DNA from: Paenibacillus profundus | GTDB lineage: Bacteria; Bacillota; Bacilli; Paenibacillales; Paenibacillaceae | Reading direction: 5' to 3' | NCBI RefSeq assembly: GCF_021369635.1 | Contig: NZ_JAJNBZ010000023.1 | Span: 1 to 64,000 of the forward strand | Length of the DNA: 64,000 nucleotides | In this document: positions 32,853 to 41,579 of the stretch, piece by piece | Layout of the letters: every line of letters starts with the position of its first letter | How positions within the stretch are numbered: position 1 is the stretch's first letter | Position numbers and translations under genes: made by a program | Notes under the pieces: generated by a model | Database searches by the model: none | Told to the model about the DNA's origin: nothing | Seen by the model: only the letters and a program-made list of their open reading frames with translations

Positions 32853-33758
32853 ATGCTGGAAGAACAACTGGAAGAACATATAGAGACATCTCAACTGCCG
32901 CGTATTCTGTTAGTCGACGGGATGGCATTGCTATTCCGCGCATACTATGCGACGGCATATGGCGGCTCCATTCGTCGGATGAAGGATGGGACTCCGACCA
33001 ATGCGGTATACGGATTTATGCGCTATTTTTGGGATGCGGTGCAGACCTTCGAACCGACCCATATCGCTTGCTGTTGGGATTTGAGCAGCAAGACGTTCCG
33101 AGCTGAGCAATATGACCAGTACAAAGCGAATCGTGCGGAGTGTCCGGAGGATCTGATTCCGCAATTCCAGCTTATACGCGATGTGATGGATAGCTTCGGC
33201 ATTCCGAACATTTCGGCGGAAGGATATGAAGCGGATGATTGCATCGGAACGCTAGCACGTCTCTACCGAAAAGAGATGGAAGTCAATATTCTAACAGGCG
33301 ATCATGACATGCTCCAGCTTGTCCATGAACGCACAACGGTTATTATAATGAAAAAAGGGCACGGCAACTATGCGGTATACAGTCCGATCACTCTAATGGA
33401 AGAGAAGCAGCTGACGCCAGAGCAAATTATTGATTTGAAGGGTCTTATGGGGGACACATCCGACAATTATCCAGGTGTCCGTGGCATTGGCGAGAAGACC
33501 GCGCACAAGCTCATCCAGGAGTATGCTTCCATCGAGGGAATCCTCGACAATCTGCCGGCGCTAGCCAAAGGCGTGCGCACGAAGATTGAGGCGGATATGG
33601 ACATGCTTCATTTATCGCGCCAATTGGCGCGGATTGAATGTGATGCTCCGGTCGTGTGCGATACCGAACGCTGTCTGTTCGCACCGGAACGGAATGCGGT
33701 GCATGCCGTATTCGAGCGGCTCGAAATGTCCAGCATAGCGAAATTAGTCGGAATTTGA
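32853..33758 (+). CDS. 5'-3' exonuclease (PolA N-terminal domain type, YpcP-like)
   Basis: Stand-alone flap/5' nuclease of 301 residues, start at 32853 with AAAGGAG 9 bases upstream. Metal-site residues of the PIN-like domain are present: LLVDGMALLFRAYYA at the N-terminus, AEGYEADDCIGTLAR, LTGDHDMLQLV, and the helix-hairpin-helix DLKGLMGDTSDNYPGVRGIG followed by KTAHKLI. It probably removes RNA primers or flaps in replication and repair. It corresponds to YpcP of B. subtilis, which partners PolA lacking such activity in some lineages. A long-loop terminator follows. Confidence 0.92.
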   Translation: MLEEQLEEHIETSQLPRILLVDGMALLFRAYYATAYGGSIRRMKDGTPTNAVYGFMRYFWDAVQTFEPTHIACCWDLSSKTFRAEQYDQYKANRAECPEDLIPQFQLIRDVMDSFGIPNISAEGYEADDCIGTLARLYRKEMEVNILTGDHDMLQLVHERTTVIIMKKGHGNYAVYSPITLMEEKQLTPEQIIDLKGLMGDTSDNYPGVRGIGEKTAHKLIQEYASIEGILDNLPALAKGVRTKIEADMDMLHLSRQLARIECDAPVVCDTERCLFAPERNAVHAVFERLEMSSIAKLVGI

Positions 33759-33806
33759 TTCATTCGAATAATAGCACAACCATAAGTGCCGCATATCAGC
33801 GGCAAC

Positions 33807-33871
33807 AAAACGGTGAAGCTTGCTTGTTCTGTCATGATGTGACACGGACCAGCCTGCATCGCCGTTTTTTT
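33807..33871 (+). terminator. Terminator of the exonuclease gene
   Basis: AAAACGGTG at the left pairs with CGCCGTTTT at the right, with an inner GTCA-TGATG-TGAC hairpin in the long loop, followed by TTT. Confidence 0.65.
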
Positions 33872-33912
33872 CAAGAGAAACCAGACATACCTTATGGGGA
33901 TAAAACCTACCT

Positions 33913-34065
33913 CTAAACGTACTCGCTCGTCTTCGAAAGGCCTCGATAGAAGGTCCTTGGATTCGTCAGTTCCCTTTTCCGAAAAAGGTATGCCTGTTTG
34001 GCATCCATTGCCTCACTCTCCCCTTCATTCAGAATGGCAGCTTCCTTCCCTTTGAGCGAAACCAT
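33913..34065 (-). CDS. Possible 50-residue protein inside dispersed repeat family 2
   Basis: Minus-strand ORF with ATG at 34065 and CGGGAGG 9 bases upstream, TAG at 33915-33913. It begins MVSLKGKEAAILNEGESEA and goes on with DAKQAYLFRKRELTNPRTFY. The copy at 5895 encodes GKEIALLNKGESEA and RQAYLLRK in two frames, so the coding frame has partly been kept between copies. This favours a once-translated product. No similarity recognised. Could equally be a non-coding element. Confidence 0.35.
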   Translation of the reverse strand: MVSLKGKEAAILNEGESEAMDAKQAYLFRKRELTNPRTFYRGLSKTSEYV

Positions 34066-34183
34066 GTTGTCGGGCCTCCCGTACAATGGTCCTTAGATCC
34101 ATTCTCCCATACCGTCAGGAGAGATAATGTCGAGGTTAGCATATGCCGTTCGGATCCATGGCATGGAGGGGCCGATAATGATG
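33955..34183 (-). repeat. Dispersed repeat, family 2, copy 2 (inverted relative to copy 1)
   Basis: Complement aligns with 5895-6130 over the full length (blocks GTATGGGAGAATGGA, CTGAATGAAGGGGAGAGTGA, CAGGCATACCT and others). It fills most of the 770-base gap between the exonuclease and DUF3055 genes. Two short plus-strand ORFs in 34127-34636 lack ribosome sites and are not called. Confidence 0.55.
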
Positions 34184-34525
34184 GAAGTAAACCAGAGTCG
34201 CCATTGGACGTGTCGCCTTCTGATGGAAGGGGAGAATGGAGCAAAGAGGCGGATGCAGCGAATCACCGCCAGTCAGAGCGCGCCACTGCCCGAACGGAAT
34301 AACCTACCGGCTCGAAAAGCGCTCATCGTGCTTCTCCGTGGTATTATCCACAAAAAGGGAGCGGTGTTGAAGTGAAATAACTGCACAATGTGATATATGG
34401 GAGCGAGCAGGAGAACAGATATCGTGGTTGTATCGTTCTCCATCCGCATCCTGCCGAGGCAGCGTTCATTCCCATTAACGGGTGTAAAAAGCCTGATTGA
34501 GGCTTCATCAACCTGGTCTTGGTCC

Positions 34526-34822
34526 TTAGTCCGTAAAGTGAACAGCGCCAATGACCATGGACAGAAAATGGCGCAAGTCTTCCGCTTCTTCATTGCCCAA
34601 GCGATAGAACGATTCCAAATAACCTTCTTCTTCTAAATCGTCTTGTCCCATAATGGCGGTTAGACCGCTCTGCAAATCAGTCACCAGCTTTTTGCCGTAA
34701 AAGCGGTTCGTCGTCGTAACAGCCAGATCGAAGCGATGCATGCTCGGACCGATAAACGTAACGAAGCGCGTGGATGTCTCCTCCGTACCGTCTGATAAAA
34801 AGTCTATGTCGTTCATACTCAT
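34526..34822 (-). CDS. DUF3055 family protein
   Basis: Protein of 98 residues; the ATG at 34822 has AAGGAGG 9 bases before it. The central part TRFVTFIGPSMHRFDLAVTT, then NRFYGKKLVTDLQSGLTAIM and a final helix EEAEDLRHFLSMVIG, follows the DUF3055 layout (strand - F-G-K-x-L-V - helix). Function unknown; conserved in many Bacillales. It is transcribed away from the HRDC gene; the 115 bases between them hold the promoter at 34912 facing the other way. Confidence 0.7.
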   Translation of the reverse strand: MSMNDIDFLSDGTEETSTRFVTFIGPSMHRFDLAVTTTNRFYGKKLVTDLQSGLTAIMGQDDLEEEGYLESFYRLGNEEAEDLRHFLSMVIGAVHFTD

Positions 34823-34911
34823 CTTGACGAACCTCCTTGTGTGGGTAACATTCCCATTATAACGTAACAGCGGCAACTTCTAAAAGAGCTGAACTGCACT
34901 AAAAGTAAGAA

Positions 34912-34941
34912 TTGCAACCTCGCATGTCTATGTGGTATAAT
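34912..34941 (+). promoter_or_regulatory. Sigma-A promoter with extended -10
   Basis: TTGCAA (34912-34917), 18-base spacer, TGG-TATAAT (34936-34941). Transcription would start near 34948 and meet the hairpin at 34969 after about 20 bases. Confidence 0.75.
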
Positions 34942-34968
34942 TTAGGTGAATTCATAACTAGGACGGGG

Positions 34969-35023
34969 AAGCACCTCTTTGAAATGCGTATAGCCGCATT
35001 TTGAAGGGGTGCTTTCTTTTTTT
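34969..35023 (+). terminator. Leader terminator (attenuator or short-RNA end) before the HRDC gene
   Basis: AAGCACCTCTTTGAAATGCG (34969-34988) pairs with CGCATT-TTGAAGGGGTGCTT (34995-35014) with one small bulge, followed by a run of T. It stands between the promoter at 34912 and the HRDC start at 35082. Therefore either the gene is attenuated or a roughly 75-base RNA is made. I see no tRNA-, SAM- or purine-sensing core. Confidence 0.75.
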
Positions 35024-35081
35024 ATGTTCCACATTATGAATGGATATAATGCACTTTACAATAAAGGAGGAATCGTCACAC

Positions 35082-36143
35082 ATGCAAGTAGTCTGGACGG
35101 CAAGGTTCGATTGTCAGGAGGGCGCAAGCACAGACGGACGAAAGGCGAAGAGCAAGGCTAAAAAAGAGGCTGATGCGGCGATCAGATCTCAGCAAGGTCT
35201 CGTCACGGTTGGAGAAGAGGAAGGAAAATGGATCGTGTTGTGGGAAGTGGACGGCGGAGCATCTGAGGTGTGGTTCGAAGGATCCATCTGGGCCGAGATG
35301 CGTGCTGCGCTGCGCGGGGGCTTGGCTCAACTGCTCAGCTCGGGCTACCGTATGGTGCTGGGATTTGTCCCGGATACCGACATTCATGAACGCCGGATGA
35401 AGGAGCGGCAGGAATGGGTGAATTGCTATGCCCAACTATACGCGAAGGAGGAAGTGTACGAGCAATTGGCCAAGTGGCGACGAGAGATGGCAAGCCGCTT
35501 GAAGCGTGCCCCGTATTGGGTGGCGACGAACCGTATGCTTCGACTCGTAAGCGCATTTTTGCCGCATACACTGGAGGAATTGAAGCAGCTTCCGGGATTT
35601 GGTGAAATCAAAATACAATCGTTTGGGGACGATATCGTCGAAATAACGAAGCAGTATGAACGGAGCACGACCTTCCCATTAGAGTGGGTGCAAGCGGCTA
35701 TCACCGAGCAGCAATTCGCACAGTGGATCTATTCGGAATGGGAAGCAAAGCAAAGGGATGAATTAACGAAGCTGACCGAGCGCAGAAAGCTTTTGGAGGG
35801 GATACAGCAAGGGCAGACCCTGTTGCAACTGATGGAACTCCTTCGCATTGATCGGCGTGAGCTCATTATGCGAATTGAAAAGCTGGAACGGGAAGGATAC
35901 CAAGTAGAGACGCTTGTGGAGGCCGAGTTAGCTTCAATGCCAAGGGAAGAAAGGCAGGCGATTGATATGGCTTTTGTGGAGCTGGGGGACGAATACTTAA
36001 AACCGGTTTATATAAAAGCGTTCGGTGAAGCGGCCTTAGAGCAAGCCACCGCATCGGTGCAGGCTAACTATGAGCGGATTCGTCTTCTGCGTCTCCTGCA
36101 TCGCTGTCAGAAGCATGCCCCTGCCGATCGGCAGGTGAGCTGA
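35082..36143 (+). CDS. HRDC-domain protein of unknown function
   Basis: Protein of 353 residues; the ATG at 35082 has AAAGGAGG 11 bases upstream. The N-terminal 130 residues (MQVVWTARFDCQEGAS... with a Trp-rich VLWEVDGGASEVWFEGSIW) are not recognised. Residues 140-215 form an HRDC domain (RMLRLVSAFLPHTLEELKQL then PGFGEIKIQSFGDDIVEI), the nucleic-acid-binding module of RecQ and RNase D. The C-terminal part has a helix-turn-helix-like stretch (QTLLQLMELLRIDRRELIMR). No helicase or nuclease domain is present. It may bind DNA or RNA as an accessory factor. Preceded by a promoter-hairpin leader. Confidence 0.75.
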   Translation: MQVVWTARFDCQEGASTDGRKAKSKAKKEADAAIRSQQGLVTVGEEEGKWIVLWEVDGGASEVWFEGSIWAEMRAALRGGLAQLLSSGYRMVLGFVPDTDIHERRMKERQEWVNCYAQLYAKEEVYEQLAKWRREMASRLKRAPYWVATNRMLRLVSAFLPHTLEELKQLPGFGEIKIQSFGDDIVEITKQYERSTTFPLEWVQAAITEQQFAQWIYSEWEAKQRDELTKLTERRKLLEGIQQGQTLLQLMELLRIDRRELIMRIEKLEREGYQVETLVEAELASMPREERQAIDMAFVELGDEYLKPVYIKAFGEAALEQATASVQANYERIRLLRLLHRCQKHAPADRQVS

Positions 36144-36155
36144 GAAAAAATATAA

Positions 36156-36190
36156 TGCCCGTGTCCTTGATCAAGTCAGGAACACGGGCA
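36156..36190. terminator. Bidirectional terminator between the HRDC gene and corA
   Basis: TGCCCGTGTCCT (36156-36167) pairs with AGGAACACGGGCA (36178-36190, one bulge). Convergent genes on both sides. Confidence 0.85.
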
Positions 36191-36207
36191 ATCGTATGGT
36201 CGCTTTG

Positions 36208-37143
36208 TCAGATCCAATCTTTTTTCCGAAATAAATAGAACATGAATGCGCCGAGTATGAACATGAAGCCCATCGTATAGAAAGAACCAAAATCCCAATC
36301 CATGAACGGGATATAGTCGAAGTTCATTCCATAGATGCCTGTAATCAAAGTAAGCGGCATGAATATGGTCGTGATGGCAGTGAACACTCTCATAATGTCG
36401 TTCGCGCGATTCGCAATGCTGAGCTGGTAGGACTCTCGCAAGTTTCCCATCAGATCGCGGAACGTTTCAAACGTCTCGGACACCTTGACAGCATTCTCAT
36501 AAATGTCACGGAAGTATTTTTGCAAATCATCGTCGATAAGCCGCAGTTCTTTACGGTAAAGGACGAGCAGCACTTCTTTTTGCGGAGCCAATCCTTTTTT
36601 GAGCCAGAGTATTTCGCTTCGCAAGCTAATGATTTCATTTAGATGGGTCTTCTTGGCGCTGACAATAAGCTCTTCTTCCAGATTGTCGATCTTCGCTTCA
36701 ATTCGATCGGCTACCGTGAAATAGTTGTCAACGACCATGTCAATTAAGTGATATAACATGCGGTCTGCCGCACTGACTTCCTGTTCCCACAGGACCGGCT
36801 TTACCATGCGCAGCTCATTTATTTTCTGATTCGTTACTGTAATAATAAAGTGCTTGCCTAGAAATATGTTCAGCGAACGTAAAAATATTTCCTCATCATC
36901 AAACCGGATGCTGTTAAACACGATAAAGTAATGGCCTTCATAGATTTCAATCTTCGGGCGTTGCTCTTCTTCGCTCATACAGTCCTCTACGGCCAGATCA
37001 TGCATGGAGAATAGAGGCTGAAGCACGAGCAAATCATCAATATCGGCATCGATCCAGTAAAAGCCTTGTTCAGGCGTCGTCAATGCGACATTGATGTCTT
37101 CCACAGGTGTAAATACCCCATCGTTTACAAGACGGATTTTCAT
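36208..37143 (-). CDS. CorA-family magnesium/cobalt transporter
   Basis: Pentameric ion channel of the inner membrane. The ATG at 37143 has AAGGAG 8 bases before it; 311 residues. A long cytoplasmic N-terminal domain with helices (residues 1-245) is followed by two C-terminal membrane helices (about 253-272 and 284-304). Between them is the selectivity motif YGMNF (in TGIYGMNFDYIPFMDW, which continues the pore loop). The end is basic (FRKKDWI). No riboswitch of the ykoK type is visible in the 500 bases upstream. Confidence 0.93.
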   Translation of the reverse strand: MKIRLVNDGVFTPVEDINVALTTPEQGFYWIDADIDDLLVLQPLFSMHDLAVEDCMSEEEQRPKIEIYEGHYFIVFNSIRFDDEEIFLRSLNIFLGKHFIITVTNQKINELRMVKPVLWEQEVSAADRMLYHLIDMVVDNYFTVADRIEAKIDNLEEELIVSAKKTHLNEIISLRSEILWLKKGLAPQKEVLLVLYRKELRLIDDDLQKYFRDIYENAVKVSETFETFRDLMGNLRESYQLSIANRANDIMRVFTAITTIFMPLTLITGIYGMNFDYIPFMDWDFGSFYTMGFMFILGAFMFYLFRKKDWI

Positions 37144-37585
37144 TGCACTCACTCCTTCGCACCGCCAACTGTTGGCGTGCTGCGTCGTCTATTATTGACG
37201 ATTCAAGCAGGGAGATGCTCATGACTTCGTCCGTCATTCGGTGCATAGACATACGTCAAGGCAGTTGAAAGCTGTTCAACTTATGGGCACGAACAACAGA
37301 CAGCAACGGTCTTAGGCGACATCGGTTCCTGTCGAATCGTCATATTCGGTTGTCCGTTCGTACCGTGGCACGGCCTCGGGTCGCCATCCATCCGAAATTC
37401 ACCTCAACTTATTCGTTATAAATCAGGTAGTGCGGTCACGCACTTGTTAAGTATAACGCTCGTACTTTCACCTTTCAAGAAAAAATGAATTACAGAATTT
37501 AGTTGAAACCGAGCAAATGTGTGAAAGTATGAAGTTTGTCATTGATTTAACATATGGCATTTCATAAGAGATGGTGAATTGCCTC

Positions 37586-37613
37586 TTGACGAGAGGCTGG
37601 TCTTTGCTATAAG
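37586..37613 (+). promoter_or_regulatory. Promoter of the S-box methionine operon
   Basis: TTGACG (37586-37591), 16-base spacer, TATAAG (37608-37613), about 55 bases before the riboswitch core. The 440 bases between corA and this promoter show nothing else I can name. Confidence 0.7.
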
Positions 37614-37670
37614 TTATTACCAAGTCCTATTTGGCAAATGGCAAACAAATGAATAACGAACGATAGCAAT

Positions 37671-37880
37671 CTTATCAAGAGCAGGTGGAGGGACAAGCCC
37701 GATGAAACCCGGCAACCGGCGTTAGCCATGACATGGCAGATTCTTGTTCCAAGAATCTTGCAGTTATGTACGTACGGTGCTAATTCTTGCAGCAGCGATC
37801 CAATCGTTGCTGACAGATGAGAGAGGCATGAGAACGTAATGCATGACCTTTCTCGAATCGCCGGGAAAGGTCTTTTTTGT
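37671..37880 (+). promoter_or_regulatory. SAM-I (S-box) riboswitch with terminator
   Basis: Starts CTTATCAAGAGCAGGTGGAG at 37671. It continues with the conserved GGACAAGCCCGATGAAACCC and GGCAACC, then GGTGCTAATTC, and closes with GACAGATGAGAGAGGC at 37812-37827, the full S-box consensus. The expression platform is a terminator with stem 37845-37852 / 37865-37872 followed by T residues. When SAM is plentiful the metA-metI-metC operon should be switched off. Confidence 0.97.
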
Positions 37881-37970
37881 ATATGAAAAAGGACAGGAGC
37901 GCCGTATCCACTTGCTACATACGTTTGCCAGTGCTGCATGTATGGAACCAATATGAAGGAGGAGAGCGTC

Positions 37971-38912
37971 ATGCCGATTAAAATTCCGGATCACTTGCCG
38001 GCCAAAGAAATACTGTCTCAGGAGAACATATTCGTTATGGACGAAACACGTGCGTATCACCAAGATATTCGTCCGCTTCGAATTGTAATTCTGAACTTGA
38101 TGCCGACGAAAGAGACGACGGAAACCCAACTGCTTCGCTTAGTTGGCAATACGCCGCTTCAGGTAGATGTGACATTGCTCCATCCAGCGAGCCATACCTC
38201 GAAAAATACATCGGCGGAACATTTGTCGTCCTTTTATAAAACGTTTGAAGAAATTGAGAATCAGCAGTTTGACGGTATGATTATTACAGGGGCTCCCGTG
38301 GAGCAGATGGATTTCGAGGACGTGAACTATTGGCAGGAGCTGTGCCTCATCATGAAATGGTCCAAGGAAAATGTGACCTCGACCTTTCATATATGTTGGG
38401 CGTCCCAGGCAGGTCTGTACTATCATTACGGCATTCGCAAATATTCACTAGACAACAAAATATTTGGGGTATTTCCCCATACATTAACGAAGGAAAATGT
38501 AAGTCTGACACGCGGCTTCGACGAGATGTTCCTTGTTCCACAATCCCGCCATACGGAAGTGAGACGCGAGGATATCGAGCAAGTTGCCGCCTTGAATATA
38601 TTAGCGGAATCAGAAGAAGCGGGAGTCTATCTGGTTGCGACTGAGGATGGCAAGCAAATCTTCGTGACCGGGCACTCTGAATACGATCCCTGTACATTGA
38701 AATGGGAATATGATCGGGATATCGCGAAAGGGATGGATATGGACATCCCCGTTAATTATTTTCCAAATAACGATCCGTCCAAAAAGCCGTACTCGACTTG
38801 GCGTGCGCATGCCAATCTGCTCTTTTCCAACTGGCTGAACTACTATGTATATCAAGAGACGCCGTATGAATTAGGCAGAGCCGTATCGCACAAGGAAGGG
38901 GCGCAATTGTAA
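37971..38912 (+). CDS. metA: Homoserine O-acetyltransferase (MetA family)
   Basis: First step of methionine synthesis: acylates homoserine. The start at 37971 has AAGGAGGAG 6 bases upstream; 313 residues. The catalytic triad falls at the classical numbers: Cys142 in [16 protein letters not shown], and His235 and Glu237 in TGHSEYD. Residue 111 is Glu ([11 protein letters not shown]). In MetA enzymes Glu111 goes with acetyl-CoA use and Gly with succinyl-CoA, so acetyl-homoserine is the expected product. It is the first gene behind the S-box and overlaps metI by one base. Confidence 0.95.
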   Translation: MPIKIPDHLPAKEILSQENIFVMDETRAYHQDIRPLRIVILNLMPTKETTETQLLRLVGNTPLQVDVTLLHPASHTSKNTSAEHLSSFYKTFEEIENQQFDGMIITGAPVEQMDFEDVNYWQELCLIMKWSKENVTSTFHICWASQAGLYYHYGIRKYSLDNKIFGVFPHTLTKENVSLTRGFDEMFLVPQSRHTEVRREDIEQVAALNILAESEEAGVYLVATEDGKQIFVTGHSEYDPCTLKWEYDRDIAKGMDMDIPVNYFPNNDPSKKPYSTWRAHANLLFSNWLNYYVYQETPYELGRAVSHKEGAQL

Positions 38913-40093
38913 TGGCTGCACAGAACTCAGACAATTACCGCATCGAAAGCCGGCTCGCACAGATCGGGTCGGTGCATGAGCCGCAGACAGGCGCCGTAAC
39001 GTATCCAATCTTTCAAGCAACCGCGTATCGCCATCCACGGCTCGGGCAGAGCACCGGATTTGATTATATACGTACGAAGAACCCGACCCGGCAAGTGCTG
39101 GAAGACGCGGCGGCCGCCTTAGAAGGCGGAGATGCAGGCTTCGCGTGCAGCTCGGGGATGGCAGCATTGCAGACCGTATTCGCGATGTTCAGTCAAGGGG
39201 ATCATCTGATCGTATCGTTGGACTTGTACGGCGGGACATACCGCTTGCTTGAACAGATCATGTCCCGCTTCGGCGTGTCGGCGGCCTATGTTGATACGAA
39301 CGATATGGATGCGCTCGAGTCGGCGCGCAAGCCGGAGACGAAGGCGGTCATCATCGAGACGCCGACCAATCCACTCATGATGATAACGGACATCGAACGG
39401 GTTGCGGCTTGGGCTAAGGCACACGGCATGTTGACTATCGTCGACAATACGCTCCTTACGCCGTTCTTCCAGCGCCCAATTGAGCTTGGAGCGGATATCG
39501 TCGTCCACAGTGCGACGAAGTATTTGGGTGGACATAACGATGTGCTGGCTGGCCTTATCGTGACAAAGGGCAAGGAATTGTCCGACGAAATCGGATTTCT
39601 GCACAATTCAATCGGCGCCGTACTCAGTCCGTCGGATTCGTACCAACTGATGCGCGGCATGAAGACACTCGCCCTCCGAATGGAGCGGCATCAGACTAAC
39701 GCGACGATCATTGCGAACTGGCTGCTGGAGCATCCGGCCATTGAAGCAGTGTACTATCCGGCGCTTCCGCATCATCCAGGCCATTATATTCAGAAGCGGC
39801 AGTCGGCGGGCAACACGGGCATCTTCTCGTTCCGCTTGAAGGATGCGCGGTATGTTGAGCCGATTCTGAGACATCTGAAGCTGATTGCATTTGCGGAAAG
39901 CTTGGGTGGTGTCGAATCGCTGATGACATATCCGGCCATACAGACGCATGCAGACATTCCGCAGGAAATTCGGGAGCGGATCGGCGTTGATGACCGTCTG
40001 TTACGCTTCTCGGTCGGTATCGAGCATACGGAAGACCTCATTGCGGATTTGGACCAAGCGATTGCTGCGGCAAAAGCGGAAATAGAGGGGTGA
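38912..40093 (+). CDS. metI: Cystathionine gamma-synthase / O-acetylhomoserine sulfhydrylase
   Basis: PLP enzyme of 393 residues in the Cys/Met metabolism family. It joins cysteine (or sulfide) to O-acetylhomoserine. The family signature is DIVVHSATKYLGGHNDVLAG, with the PLP Lys in SATKYLGG. Other blocks are SSGMAALQTVF, ETPTNPLMMITDI and VGIEHTEDLIADL at the end. The start codon shares its A with the metA stop (TAATG). Choice of MetI rather than MetC for this gene follows gene order (metI-metC in B. subtilis). Confidence 0.92.
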   Translation: MAAQNSDNYRIESRLAQIGSVHEPQTGAVTYPIFQATAYRHPRLGQSTGFDYIRTKNPTRQVLEDAAAALEGGDAGFACSSGMAALQTVFAMFSQGDHLIVSLDLYGGTYRLLEQIMSRFGVSAAYVDTNDMDALESARKPETKAVIIETPTNPLMMITDIERVAAWAKAHGMLTIVDNTLLTPFFQRPIELGADIVVHSATKYLGGHNDVLAGLIVTKGKELSDEIGFLHNSIGAVLSPSDSYQLMRGMKTLALRMERHQTNATIIANWLLEHPAIEAVYYPALPHHPGHYIQKRQSAGNTGIFSFRLKDARYVEPILRHLKLIAFAESLGGVESLMTYPAIQTHADIPQEIRERIGVDDRLLRFSVGIEHTEDLIADLDQAIAAAKAEIEG

Positions 40094-40101
40094 CGAAAAA
40101 T

Positions 40102-41304
40102 ATGAGCGAGCAACATAAGGGACACGATGACGAACTGGGAAGCAACCATCCCCAAAAAGGCGAGCGCCGCTTTGCGACGAAGCTTATCCACTTTGGCGGT
40201 GAGATCGACAGTAATACGGGGGCGTCCAGCGTTCCGATATACCAGGCGACAACGTTCCATCATCACGATATTTACGAGCCGCCTGAATATGACTATTCCC
40301 GTTCCGGCAATCCGACGCGACAGGCGCTGGAGAATTATATCGCTTTGTTGGAAGGCGGAAGCAACGGATACGCATTCGCATCCGGCATGGCTGCAATTTC
40401 GTCTGCATTCCTGCTCCTGTCGGCGGGCGATCACGTCATTGTAACAGAGGATGTCTACGGGGGAACGTACCGTTTGTTGACGTCTATCCTGACCCGCTTG
40501 CACATTGAATCGACCTTCGTCGATATGACGGATATTGAACAGGTGAAAGCCGCCCTTCGCCCGAACACGAAGGCCGTATACATGGAAACACCGTCCAACC
40601 CGACGCTCAAAATTACGGACATTGCTGAGGTGGCGGCATGGGCGAAGGAACACGGTCTCATCACGTTGCTCGATAATACGTTTATGACGCCTTACCATCA
40701 ACGGCCCATCAAGCTTGGCGTTGACATTGTACTGCATAGCGCGACGAAGTTCCTCGGCGGTCATAGCGACGTGCTGGCCGGGCTGACGGTAACGGCGGAC
40801 GAGAGCCTTGGACACCGCGTCAAGCAGATGCAGAACGGTCTCGGCACCGTATTGGGCGTTCAGGACAGCTGGCTGCTGATGCGCGGGATGAAGACGCTGG
40901 AAGCGCGCATGAAGCAGAGCGAGCAGAGCGCGCGGCGTCTTGCCGAGTGGCTTCACGAGAGAACGGATATTGCCCGCGTCTACTATCCCGGGCTGTTGAA
41001 TCATCCAGGCCGCGAGGTGCATGAGAAGCAATCGCAAGGCTATGGTGCGGTCGTATCCTTCGATGTCGGTTCCGGCGAACGTGCGAAGCAGGTGCTGAAC
41101 CAAGTGAAGCTGCCGCTGGTCGCCGTCAGCCTGGGGGCTGTCGAGAGCATTCTATCCTATCCGGCGATGATGTCACATGCGGCCATGGCGAAGGAAGTGC
41201 GGATGGAACGAGGCATTACGGATGGATTGCTCCGTTTCTCCGTAGGTCTGGAGCACATTGATGATTTGCTGGAGGACTTGGATCAAGCATTATCTTTGTC
41301 ATAA
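40102..41304 (+). CDS. metC: Cystathionine beta-lyase
   Basis: PLP enzyme that splits cystathionine to homocysteine, pyruvate and ammonia. It has 400 residues from the ATG at 40102, with GAGGGG upstream; a GTG at 40090 overlapping the metI stop is a possible alternative. Signature DIVLHSATKFLGGHSDVLAG with the PLP Lys, plus YSRSGNPTRQALE, ETPSNPTLKITDI and GAVESILSYPAMMSHA. It is a paralogue of metI in the same operon, sharing about half of its visible blocks. It completes homoserine to homocysteine conversion under one riboswitch. Confidence 0.92.
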   Translation: MSEQHKGHDDELGSNHPQKGERRFATKLIHFGGEIDSNTGASSVPIYQATTFHHHDIYEPPEYDYSRSGNPTRQALENYIALLEGGSNGYAFASGMAAISSAFLLLSAGDHVIVTEDVYGGTYRLLTSILTRLHIESTFVDMTDIEQVKAALRPNTKAVYMETPSNPTLKITDIAEVAAWAKEHGLITLLDNTFMTPYHQRPIKLGVDIVLHSATKFLGGHSDVLAGLTVTADESLGHRVKQMQNGLGTVLGVQDSWLLMRGMKTLEARMKQSEQSARRLAEWLHERTDIARVYYPGLLNHPGREVHEKQSQGYGAVVSFDVGSGERAKQVLNQVKLPLVAVSLGAVESILSYPAMMSHAAMAKEVRMERGITDGLLRFSVGLEHIDDLLEDLDQALSLS

Positions 41305-41339
41305 AATATAAGTAGTGAAGTTGCTTTATTCCTCTCGTT

Positions 41340-41397
41340 ACAGGTATCGTACCGGACAAATCATCGGTTCAGCCTGTACCGGGAGGTGCTGTTTTTT
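41340..41397 (+). terminator. Probable terminator of the metAIC operon
   Basis: ACAGGTATC at the left can pair with GGTGCTGT at the right (bulge and G-U pairs), with an inner GTACCGG/CGG-ish part, followed by TTTTTT. The remaining 180 bases before mqnC show no feature. Confidence 0.5.
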
Positions 41398-41579
41398 ATG
41401 GGCAAACTATGTTACCATTATTGCAGTTGTTGACATGAACTAGGAAGTATCATGTCACGTACGGATGAGCCATATCGCGCACGTTCATATATCATTTGTG
41501 GCTGTGGCTGCGCCTAGATACGTTTTTCGCATGAGCATGCAACTTATGCAACTTATTTTTGAGAGGAAGTGACTGTACG

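Noticed and set aside
34127-34636. Two overlapping plus-strand ORFs of about 80 codons
   Set aside because: They lie opposite repeat family 2 and the DUF3055 gene, without ribosome sites.
39790-41103. 437-codon minus-strand ORF
   Set aside because: Antisense to metI/metC, crossing the boundary of two real genes.
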